A stretch of DNA of 8,998 bases from Helicobacteraceae bacterium (GTDB lineage Bacteria > Campylobacterota > Campylobacteria > Campylobacterales > Sulfurimonadaceae): the NCBI GenBank assembly GCA_015488855.1, contig WFMY01000198.1, positions 1 to 8,998 on the forward strand. Reading direction: 5' to 3'. The position numbers and the translations under genes are program-made. Shown here one piece after another: positions 1-5,115 of this stretch; positions within the stretch are counted from its first letter, which is position 1; each line of letters opens with the position of its first letter. The notes under the pieces were generated by a model, which did no database searches, was not told the origin of the DNA, and saw nothing but the letters and a program-made list of their open reading frames with translations.

Positions 1-107
1 TCCTCTTTATGCGTAGAGGTAGCACCTTCTGCTGAAGAGTTTGCAAATGCTGAACCCATGCCAAGTAAGATAGATAAAGCTAAAATTTTAATTAAAAAGG
101 ATCTCAT
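1..107 (-). CDS. oadB: Oxaloacetate decarboxylase beta subunit, N-terminal fragment (partial)
   Basis: Only the first 35 codons are in the window; the gene runs off the left edge. The ATG at 107 is preceded by AGGA at 119-116, which lies over the end of oadA, with 8 nt spacing. An ATG at 111 in another frame stops after 7 codons, so 107 is the start. The visible peptide has a basic start (MRSFLIK), a hydrophobic stretch and an AFA cleavage-like site near residue 22, then a polar segment rich in Ser, Thr and Ala. This looks like a signal peptide or first membrane segment. The call rests mainly on context: it follows oadG and oadA in the same direction, and beta is the missing membrane subunit, the one that carries sodium ions across the membrane during decarboxylation of carboxybiotin. 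No diagnostic OadB motif is visible, so another exported protein is possible. Confidence 0.6.
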   Translation of the reverse strand, partial: MRSFLIKILALSILLGMGSAFANSSAEGATSTHKE

Positions 108-112
108 TCATA

Positions 113-1912
113 TTATCCTATTACAGCTACTACTTGACCCTCAACAACTTTATCATTAGTTGCTACATTGATCGTCTTGATAACACCACCTTTAGGTGCT
201 ACTACATCAATCTCCATCTTCATAGATTCTAAAATCATAATGACATCACCCTCATTGACACTTTGACCTGGATTCATAATGACTTTCCAAACATTTCCTG
301 GTAGAAGTGCTTTGATCTCTATCTGATCATCAGAAGTTGCCAATGTTTGAACAGGAGCTACAGGAGCTACACTTTCACTATTGACTGCAGTTACTTGAAT
401 ATCTGCATCACCCTCAGCAACCTGGACACTAAATTTTTGACCATCTACTACTACCGTATAATTTCCATTACCCATTGAACTTTCCTCACAATCTTGTTTC
501 ATTTCTGATATTTTTCTAACATTAAGCTCGCCCTCACCCTTTAAGAATAAGATACCTTTCTCTTGACATGCAGCTGCGATGAAAATATTTTCTTCACTAA
601 TCTCAATATCGTGCTTTTTTAATTGATCAATAGCATGTTGCAGTGATTTTGATTCATCTGCATTTGCGAGATCTAGTGCATTTTCTGTTGTAGGTTCTAG
701 TCCTAATTGTTTAGATGCAATTTTTACAACTTCAGGATCTGGTGCTACAGGAGTTCTACCAAAATAGCCCAAAACCATTCTTCCATAACCAGGTGCTATT
801 ACTTTCCACGGACCTTGCGTAACATTTTCAAGTGCTTGCTGAAAATAAAACTGAGAAACTGGAGTTACTGATGTACCATAACCACCTTTTTCAACCACCT
901 CTTGCATAGCTGCTATCACATCTGGAAACTTATCTAAAATATTATTATCCCGCATCATTTGGGTGTTTGCAGTAAGGGCACCACCTGGCATTGGTGAAAA
1001 TGGAATGATAGGAGAGACCACCGTTGCTTCTGGTGGCATAAAATAGTCACTTAAACATGATTGTAACTCTTTTTCATAGGTAAGCACTTTACCAATCTCT
1101 AAACCACCAAGGTCAAAGTTCATCCCTTTTGTAGCATGAAGCATAGTTAAGATATCTGGTTGGCTTGTTCCACCTGAAACTGGACTAGCAGCCATATCTA
1201 TACCATCAATACCCGCTTCAAGAGCTGCCATATAAGCAGATACAGATACACCTGCTGTCTCATGTGTATGCAGACGAAGATGTGTACCCTCTGGAACTAA
1301 TTTTCTAGCCATTGTGATAGTTTCAAAAACTTTTTGAGGGTTTGAAGTCCCTGAAGCATCTTTAAAGCAGATGCTATCATAGGGGATACCACTCTCTAAT
1401 ATATCACGAAGTTTTTTTTCATAAAAATCTACTTCATGAGCACCATGACACCCTGGTGGTAAATCCATCATAGTGACAACTATCTCATGTTTAAGTCCAT
1501 AATGGGTAATTCTCTCACCAGAATACTTTAAGTTTTCTATATCATTAAGAGCATCAAAGTTACGGATGGTAGTCGTACCATGTTTTTTAAAAAGTTTTGC
1601 GTGTAAGTCGATTAGTTCATTTGAACCAGTCTCGAGCATTACAGTATTTACGCCGCGAGCAAGTGTTTGAAGATTTGCTTTTGGTCCTACAATTTTACGA
1701 AATTTATCCATCATCTCAAAAGCATCTTCTCTGAGATAATAATAAAGTGATTGAAATCTTGCCCCTCCACCAAATTCAAAGTGGTTAATACCAGCAGTTT
1801 TTGCAGCTTCTACAGCTGGGAAGAAGTCGTTCATAAGAACACGACCACCATAAACTGACTGGAAACCATCTCTAAATGTGGTATCCATTATATCTATAAA
1901 TTTTTTAGCCAT
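113..1912 (-). CDS. oadA: Oxaloacetate decarboxylase alpha subunit / pyruvate carboxylase subunit B, biotin-containing
   Basis: A 599-residue cytoplasmic enzyme subunit that transfers the carboxyl group between oxaloacetate and a covalently bound biotin. The N-terminal carboxyltransferase barrel spans about residues 5-290. Its likely metal ligands are D10 (in DTTFRDGFQS), K184 (CFKDASG), H215 and H217 (LHTHETAG). R14, Q18 and the threonine of SGGTSQPD (T249) match substrate-handling positions of the family. The conserved PYC/OADA region follows, to about 470. An Ala/Pro/Val linker near 510-525 leads to a biotinyl domain with ESMKMEI; the biotin lysine is K565, 34 residues before the end, as is usual. 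AAGGA, overlapping the oadG stop codon, precedes the ATG by 5 nt, and only 8 nt separate the genes. The flanking oadG and oadB-like genes favour the sodium-pump decarboxylase role. Epsilonproteobacterial PycB proteins look the same, so a pyruvate carboxylase role with a separately encoded biotin carboxylase cannot be excluded. Confidence 0.93.
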   Translation of the reverse strand: MAKKFIDIMDTTFRDGFQSVYGGRVLMNDFFPAVEAAKTAGINHFEFGGGARFQSLYYYLREDAFEMMDKFRKIVGPKANLQTLARGVNTVMLETGSNELIDLHAKLFKKHGTTTIRNFDALNDIENLKYSGERITHYGLKHEIVVTMMDLPPGCHGAHEVDFYEKKLRDILESGIPYDSICFKDASGTSNPQKVFETITMARKLVPEGTHLRLHTHETAGVSVSAYMAALEAGIDGIDMAASPVSGGTSQPDILTMLHATKGMNFDLGGLEIGKVLTYEKELQSCLSDYFMPPEATVVSPIIPFSPMPGGALTANTQMMRDNNILDKFPDVIAAMQEVVEKGGYGTSVTPVSQFYFQQALENVTQGPWKVIAPGYGRMVLGYFGRTPVAPDPEVVKIASKQLGLEPTTENALDLANADESKSLQHAIDQLKKHDIEISEENIFIAAACQEKGILFLKGEGELNVRKISEMKQDCEESSMGNGNYTVVVDGQKFSVQVAEGDADIQVTAVNSESVAPVAPVQTLATSDDQIEIKALLPGNVWKVIMNPGQSVNEGDVIMILESMKMEIDVVAPKGGVIKTINVATNDKVVEGQVVAVIG

Positions 1913-1920
1913 TTTAGTCC

Positions 1921-2154
1921 TTAGCCCTCTCTATGATGAGTTATTGCAGCACTAATCGCTGCAATAACTTTGCTATTGTCATTTTTCGTATCTGTTGACG
2001 GTGTAGTAGTATTTGCTTGTGGCTCTGGGAAAAATTTATGAAGTACAGATGCCATAATATTTATAGAGAGTATCATAATAATTAAAAATGCGAACACAGT
2101 CCCCATTCCTAAACCCATAAATTTAAAACCCTCTAATATGAGGTTAGTTTCCAT
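1921..2154 (-). CDS. oadG: Oxaloacetate decarboxylase gamma subunit
   Basis: A 77-residue small membrane protein matching the OadG family in size, layout and position. It has a short N-terminal segment and one membrane helix at about residues 11-38, containing a GLGMGTVFAFL stretch. A polar Thr/Asn/Pro-rich linker spans about 44-61. The C-terminal segment VIAAISAAI with HH at 73-74 is the usual OadG tail; in characterised enzymes this tail contacts the alpha subunit and carries metal-binding histidines. It therefore anchors the soluble alpha subunit to the membrane-bound beta subunit. It is the first gene of the leftward operon and ends 8 nt before oadA, with the oadA ribosome binding site overlapping its stop. 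Its own start follows AAGG with 8 nt spacing. A TATAAT box lies upstream at 2192-2187. Confidence 0.9.
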   Translation of the reverse strand: METNLILEGFKFMGLGMGTVFAFLIIMILSINIMASVLHKFFPEPQANTTTPSTDTKNDNSKVIAAISAAITHHREG

Positions 2155-2186
2155 AAATTCTACCTTTTTACTCTATAATTTTGCGT

Positions 2187-2192
2187 ATTATA
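2187..2192 (-). promoter_or_regulatory. Predicted -10 box of the oad operon
   Basis: Read leftward, TATAAT lies within TATATAATACGC, 32 nt before the oadG ATG. Transcription would start near 2180 and give a leader of about 26 nt that contains the AAGG ribosome binding site. No convincing -35 box is seen, which is normal for sigma-70 promoters in this group; the upstream DNA is very AT-rich. Confidence 0.55.
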
Positions 2193-2267
2193 TACTAAAG
2201 ATGTTTAAAAAAAGTTTTTACTCATTTTATTATTTACTAAAAATATCAAATTATTACTTTTTGATTA

Positions 2268-2273
2268 TATAAT
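2268..2273 (+). promoter_or_regulatory. Predicted -10 box of the DUF3817 gene
   Basis: TATAAT at this position would start transcription near 2280. That is just before the perfect inverted repeat at 2287-2336, so the 68-nt leader would consist largely of that hairpin. There is no clear -35 box. Confidence 0.45.
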
Positions 2274-2286
2274 TCGCAAAAATCAA

Positions 2287-2336
2287 TAGACTTCTTGCAT
2301 AACCTAGAGGTATCTCTAGGTTATGCAAGAAGTCTA
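2287..2336. repeat. Perfect 23-bp inverted repeat with 4-nt loop
   Basis: The arms at 2287-2309 and 2314-2336 are perfectly complementary (left arm begins TAGACTTCTTGC and ends ACCTAGAG), with the loop GTAT. The right arm ends 2 nt before the AGGA ribosome binding site at 2339-2342 of the following gene. It lies between divergent genes, so a terminator role for either neighbour is unlikely, and no T-run follows on either strand. It could be an RNA hairpin in the leader, a dispersed palindromic repeat or small non-autonomous element, or a protein-binding site. No second copy occurs in this window. Confidence 0.85.
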
Positions 2337-2347
2337 ATAGGAAAAAC

Positions 2348-2653
2348 ATGAAAAACTCAACAATCAAAAATTTTAGAAAGATCAATACAATAGAAGGCTA
2401 CTCTTATCTATTTTTATTATTTATAGCGATGCCAATGAAATATGTTCTTGATATTCCACTAGCTGTTAAAGTTGCAGGTATGATTCATGGTACATTATTT
2501 ATACTCTTTTTATTACTTGGTGTTATGGCATGGAAAAAAGCAAAATGGTCATTGAGTCAAACTATGATCTTTTTTATTGCCTCACTTATCCCATTTGGAA
2601 CCTTTTTTACTAAAAGTAAAATTTATTCTTATGAAAAACAAAGCATTAACTAG
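2348..2653 (+). CDS. DUF3817-type small integral membrane protein
   Basis: A 101-residue inner-membrane protein with three predicted membrane segments, at about residues 18-35, 44-62 and 69-87. The pattern EGYSYLFL (E16-G17), MKY (K31), HGTLF (H47-G48) and PFGTF (82-86) matches the DUF3817 family, whose function is unknown. The start is supported by AGGA at 2339-2342 with 5 nt spacing. A perfect hairpin sits directly upstream of that site and may affect translation. The gene is divergent from oadG and 35 nt ahead of another small membrane-protein gene on the same strand, with which it may be co-transcribed. The polar tail (KSKIYSYEKQ) probably faces the cytoplasm. Family assignment is from motif recall, so the membrane topology is more certain than the family name. 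Confidence 0.8.
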   Translation: MKNSTIKNFRKINTIEGYSYLFLLFIAMPMKYVLDIPLAVKVAGMIHGTLFILFLLLGVMAWKKAKWSLSQTMIFFIASLIPFGTFFTKSKIYSYEKQSIN

Positions 2654-2665
2654 ATAAAATAAATT

Positions 2666-2671
2666 TATAAT
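2666..2671 (+). promoter_or_regulatory. Possible -10 box of the 2689 gene
   Basis: TATAAT lies in the 35-nt gap after the DUF3817 stop. Transcription from near 2678 would leave an 11-nt leader holding GGAG. This would let the second gene be expressed independently; co-transcription with the first gene is equally possible in such AT-rich DNA. Confidence 0.3.
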
Positions 2672-2688
2672 TCAACTTTGGAGTATTT

Positions 2689-2982
2689 ATGATTGGCAAT
2701 ATGTTAGAACAAGATTTTATAGCTTATCTCATCTTTGGATTAGCACTAAATTTTATGTTTTCAATCATGTTTGGAGTCTATCTTTCAAAAAATATAGGAC
2801 TTGAAGAGATGATGCATTCCAAAGGGGATAAAGAGCAATCAACTTTGGTGGGTCTTAGCCTTTTTATACCTTTTGCTAAGATGCTCATTACCCTTTACCG
2901 TGTCGCTATCTTGCAAATCTACTTTTTAAATAAAGGCTATTCGCACAAAGAGTTTTGGGTTTATATGACACATAATCGCTAA
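2689..2982 (+). CDS. Unrecognised small membrane protein
   Basis: A 97-residue protein I do not recognise. It has two predicted membrane segments, at about residues 10-33 and 52-80, joined by a charged loop (SKNIGLEEMMHSKGDKEQ) and followed by a short polar, aromatic tail. The second segment includes a PFAK stretch and an arginine (R71), so it may be interrupted or reentrant. Start choice: GGAG at 2680-2683 with 5 nt spacing favours the ATG at 2689 over the in-frame ATG at 2701. The gene follows the DUF3817 gene by 35 nt and converges on the secreted half-nuclease gene, with only 2 nt between the stop codons, so no room exists for a conventional terminator between them. No function can be inferred beyond a membrane location. 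Confidence 0.75.
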   Translation: MIGNMLEQDFIAYLIFGLALNFMFSIMFGVYLSKNIGLEEMMHSKGDKEQSTLVGLSLFIPFAKMLITLYRVAILQIYFLNKGYSHKEFWVYMTHNR

Positions 2983-2984
2983 AC

Positions 2985-3518
2985 CTACTTTGAATCTTTT
3001 TGTTCAATAGCAAAAGTCTCTGCAATGCATCTTTTTTTGATTTTATTTTTGTACATGCCTTTGTTATTTTCTTGTGCTTCTCTCTGCGCTTTAAAAAAGC
3101 TAGCTTCAAATTCTTCATCCTGAAAGTTTGTTTTTTTCAGAGCTAAACCATTTTTAAGTAAGAGTTCTGAGAGTGTATTCATACCTTTTGCATAGATGAT
3201 GCATCGATTATTTTTAAATGACACTTGATAATATTGATTTATCTTCAATAACGATGCACTATAATATTTCAGTAGAGGATTTTGTGCATAAAAATGATCA
3301 ATAGCATTTTTACATACTGAACCTTCTTTTGCTTGTAGATATAATTCATCCACAGAGATGACACCATAAGCTCTACATATAAACTTATATTGGGATATTC
3401 CAAACTCTTGCATATTGTTTGAATATACATTGTTTAATTTTGCAAGAGTTGGCTCTTGAGAGGAATAAGATGGTACAAAAATGCTTATACACATTAAAAA
3501 ATATATTATTTTACTCAT
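2985..3518 (-). CDS. Secreted protein with a C-terminal half SNase-like domain, probably non-catalytic
   Basis: A 177-residue protein with an N-terminal signal peptide (hydrophobic at about residues 4-16, cleavage near 18-20). Residues 97-165 resemble the C-terminal half of the staphylococcal-nuclease (thermonuclease) fold: a strand CIIYAKG, then LSELLLKNGLAL, then FFKAQREAQENNKGMY, which parallels the family's L..GLA..., A...AK....G(L/I)W ending. The earlier part of that fold, which carries the catalytic Asp, Arg and Glu, is not recognisable; residues 25-95 instead hold FICRAYGVISVDELY and a VCKNAID segment. Mature cysteines C48, C69, C106 and C164 could form two disulfides outside the cytoplasm. 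There is no Shine-Dalgarno; an extended -10 box ends 7 nt before the ATG, implying a leaderless mRNA. The gene is divergent, 30 nt from the 54-residue membrane-protein gene. A nuclease activity should not be assumed. Confidence 0.8.
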   Translation of the reverse strand: MSKIIYFLMCISIFVPSYSSQEPTLAKLNNVYSNNMQEFGISQYKFICRAYGVISVDELYLQAKEGSVCKNAIDHFYAQNPLLKYYSASLLKINQYYQVSFKNNRCIIYAKGMNTLSELLLKNGLALKKTNFQDEEFEASFFKAQREAQENNKGMYKNKIKKRCIAETFAIEQKDSK

Positions 3519-3524
3519 ACTGAC

Positions 3525-3530
3525 ATCATA
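3525..3530 (-). promoter_or_regulatory. Extended -10 promoter of the SNase-like gene, predicted leaderless
   Basis: Read leftward, TGA-TATGAT occupies 3533-3525. Seven nt from the last -10 base is 3518, the A of the ATG. The segment GTCAGT before the ATG holds no ribosome binding site, so translation from a leaderless transcript is the simplest reading. Confidence 0.5.
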
Positions 3531-3536
3531 TCATGT

Positions 3537-3542
3537 TATAAT
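3537..3542 (+). promoter_or_regulatory. Extended -10 promoter of the 54-residue membrane-protein gene, predicted leaderless
   Basis: TGT-TATAAT occupies 3534-3542. Counting 7 nt from the last -10 base gives 3549, the A of the ATG. There is no Shine-Dalgarno in ATCACAAA before the start. It lies in the same 30-nt gap as the opposing promoter of the SNase-like gene, so polymerase binding at one probably excludes the other. Confidence 0.5.
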
Positions 3543-3548
3543 CACAAA

Positions 3549-3713
3549 ATGAAAGACTACAAATTAAAATTCATACTCAGTATACTAGCGGGGGTTGTGT
3601 TCTCTTTTATTTTTATTGTACTTGCATTTATATTGCCAGTACATAAAAAAGAACAACTACGCACCATTCCAAAAGGGATGCTTGAAAAAATTTCAGGTCA
3701 ATTGAAAAAATAA
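3549..3713 (+). CDS. 54-residue single-span membrane protein
   Basis: A short open frame that looks real. It begins MKDYKLKF, has one strongly hydrophobic membrane segment at about residues 8-30, and ends in a basic amphipathic tail (HKKEQLRTIPKGMLEKISGQLKK), giving a typical bitopic small protein with a charged C-terminus. Support for coding: a consensus extended -10 promoter exactly placed for a leaderless start at 3549, and a tight link to the next gene, whose AAGGA ribosome binding site overlaps this stop codon and whose ATG is only 10 nt on. The two genes are therefore probably one operon. I do not recognise the family. Because the partner is a secreted protein, a role in membrane anchoring or envelope assembly is possible, but this is inference. 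Confidence 0.7.
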   Translation: MKDYKLKFILSILAGVVFSFIFIVLAFILPVHKKEQLRTIPKGMLEKISGQLKK

Positions 3714-3723
3714 AGGAAATTTC

Positions 3724-4476
3724 ATGTTAAAAAAGATCTTATTACTTGCGTTTCTAACGCTTTCTCTTTGGGCTAAGTCCTGTTGGACATCAGTAGAAGT
3801 AGCGAGTTTTGCTCAAGATGAGTTTAGTGATTTTGCTAGATTTTCTATCAAAGATGCTATCACATGTAAACCAATAAAAGGTGCATTGGTCAAACTTGGA
3901 GAAAACATTTACAAAACTGATAAAAATGGTCAGATAAAAGTCCCTTTGCCTGATGTATCGGTAGATAAGAGAATCTCTATCAAGATGAGGAAAAAGGGCT
4001 ATATTGCTGCCGATGAAAAAGTGATGACAGTGTTTGGCTCTTATTGGAATAATCTATTTTTAATGAGCAAAGATTTACCACTTACAAGCACGAGAATTGT
4101 ACTCAGTTGGGGAAATACACCTCAAGATTTAGATCTTCATCTTATCTCAAACAATGCACATATTAGCTACAGACATAAACAAAGCATCAGAGGACTTGCA
4201 AAACTTGATCGTGATGCACAAAGCGGTTTTGGTCCTGAAACCATCACAACAACAAATCTTGATAAAGATGATGTCTACAGAGTTGTCATCTACAAATACA
4301 CTTCAGGTGGAAATCTTAACGACAAAGGTCAGGTAAGAGTTTATGCCAATTCTAAACTTAATAATATCGTAAGATTGCCAAATACAAAATCAAGATGCAT
4401 AGAGGTAGCAACTATCCATAACAATAAAATTAGCTACAATACAAAAGTTTTAGATGATTCTGTTTGCAGAAACTAG
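3724..4476 (+). CDS. Secreted two-domain protein: Ig-like regulatory domain plus YfaP/DUF2135-like domain
   Basis: A 250-residue exported protein. The signal peptide covers about residues 1-17 (LTLSLWA then KSC); there is no proper lipobox. Residues 35-115 resemble a carboxypeptidase-regulatory-type beta sandwich: FSIKDAITCKPIKGALV, then YKTDKNGQIKVPLP and a KKGY segment. Residues 123-215 resemble the YfaP/DUF2135 domain: VLSWGNTPQDLDLHL, LDRDAQSGFGPETI (161-174), then YRVVIYKYTS. The acidic DLDLH and LDRD motifs could bind a metal. C20, C48, C225 and C248 would allow two disulfides. AAGGA overlaps the preceding stop and is spaced 6 nt from the ATG, so this is the second gene of a two-gene operon. 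Its stop lies 1 nt from the opposing stop of the 4478-4987 gene. Molecular function is unknown; a periplasmic or surface location is the safest inference. Confidence 0.8.
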   Translation: MLKKILLLAFLTLSLWAKSCWTSVEVASFAQDEFSDFARFSIKDAITCKPIKGALVKLGENIYKTDKNGQIKVPLPDVSVDKRISIKMRKKGYIAADEKVMTVFGSYWNNLFLMSKDLPLTSTRIVLSWGNTPQDLDLHLISNNAHISYRHKQSIRGLAKLDRDAQSGFGPETITTTNLDKDDVYRVVIYKYTSGGNLNDKGQVRVYANSKLNNIVRLPNTKSRCIEVATIHNNKISYNTKVLDDSVCRN

Positions 4477-4477
4477 T

Positions 4478-4987
4478 CTAAAAAGAGTTTTTTAACTCCA
4501 TAACTTGAAGCACATTAAATGCGTGCTTTGGGTTAAGCTTCACTGCACATGCTTCTAAAGCATCAACACACTCTTTTAAATGCTCAATATTATCCTCTTT
4601 CATTAAATCATTTAAAAAGATTTTTGCATCTTCAATTCTCAAGTTTTTAGCTACCCCTAAATTTTTATGTGCCAAATTTTTGAGTTCTATCTTTTTAGCC
4701 TCTTTATCAATACTATCTAATTCTTTAATGTTATTAATAAGATTGTCAAATTGATATCTTGTATGGAGTATTTGAGAGATATAGTCATTAACTAATTCTG
4801 CAACAAGCTCCTCATCGAGTCCTAGCTCACTTGCTGCTAGAGAAGGGTTGTAAATATAGTTTTTCAAACTATTATTATCGTACCTTTTCATAAATACTTG
4901 ATGGGATATTTTGATAGCCTGAGCGAAAAGAACTTGTATCTTTTTTTCTTTTGTGAGGTTTTGATCTGTTTTTAAATTGTTTATCAT
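4478..4987 (-). CDS. Unrecognised helical cytoplasmic protein
   Basis: A 169-residue hydrophilic protein with no signal peptide or membrane segment that I cannot assign to a family. It appears all-helical: an N-terminal basic segment (TKEKKIQVLFAQAIKISHQVF), a middle acidic segment (LAASELGLDEELVAELVNDYI, about residues 49-69), a Lys/Glu-rich helix near 85-110, and a C-terminal helix with CVDALEAC (138-145). The start follows AGAGG at 5001-4997 with 9 nt spacing; that site can pair weakly with CCTC just downstream. The gene is 128 nt after htpG on the same strand, but a small hairpin between them and its own leader suggest separate transcription. It converges on the DUF2135-like gene with a 1-nt gap, and its last codons contain a small hairpin followed by T5 that may terminate transcription. 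Confidence 0.75.
   Translation of the reverse strand: MINNLKTDQNLTKEKKIQVLFAQAIKISHQVFMKRYDNNSLKNYIYNPSLAASELGLDEELVAELVNDYISQILHTRYQFDNLINNIKELDSIDKEAKKIELKNLAHKNLGVAKNLRIEDAKIFLNDLMKEDNIEHLKECVDALEACAVKLNPKHAFNVLQVMELKNSF
4480..4498 (-). terminator. Possible weak terminator overlapping the stop of the 4478 gene
   Basis: Read leftward, GAGTT-AAAA-AACTC (4498-4485) is followed by TTTTT (4484-4480), which runs into the TAG stop. The stem is only 5 bp with two G-C pairs, so it is weak. It is listed because the 1-nt gap to the convergent gene leaves no room elsewhere. Rightward, the same hairpin has no T-run. Confidence 0.3.
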
Positions 4988-5040
4988 AACGAGGAACCTC
5001 TCAAAAAATTATTCTGCTTGGAATGTAACATAAATTATTT

Positions 5041-5068
5041 TCTAATCAGGTTAATTAGAGTTTTTTTT
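5041..5068 (+). terminator. Possible weak rightward terminator (hairpin plus T8)
   Basis: TCTAAT (5041-5046) and ATTAGA (5054-5059) pair around a 7-nt loop, followed after one base by eight T residues (5061-5068). The stem is AT-rich, so strength is doubtful. In this orientation it could only stop rightward transcripts that read past 4476, antisense to the 4478-4987 gene, before they enter htpG. Confidence 0.25.
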
Positions 5069-5084
5069 GAAATATAACAAAACA

Positions 5085-5101
5085 AGTGCTACAAAAGCAC
5101 T
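5085..5101 (-). terminator. Possible htpG terminator
   Basis: Read leftward, AGTGCT and AGCACT form a 6-bp stem with loop TTTGT, starting 15 nt after the htpG stop codon and followed by a T-rich stretch (TGTTTTGTTATATTT). It is placed where an htpG terminator would be expected. The T-run is interrupted, so termination may be partial. The rest of the 128-nt gap before the 4987 gene shows only AT-rich DNA and the hairpin at 5041-5059. Confidence 0.45.
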
Positions 5102-5115
5102 CATTTTTCACATTA

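Noticed and set aside
2281..2340. Rho-independent terminator at the large palindrome
   Set aside because: There is no T-run on either strand after the stem, and both flanking genes point away from it, so nothing needs to terminate there.
2906..3118. 70-codon leftward open frame
   Set aside because: It overlaps the 3' ends of both the 2689 gene and the SNase-like gene in another frame. The translation is lysine-rich, as expected from out-of-frame reading of AT-rich DNA.
4154..4336. 60-codon rightward open frame
   Set aside because: It is inside the DUF2135-like coding region in another frame, where the real frame carries the LDRDxxSGFGPE motif.
3549..4987. Defence or toxin-antitoxin module made of the small genes in the middle of the window
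   Set aside because: The small proteins have signal peptides or membrane spans, no toxin or antitoxin motifs are visible, the genes face different directions, and no mobile-element traces surround them.
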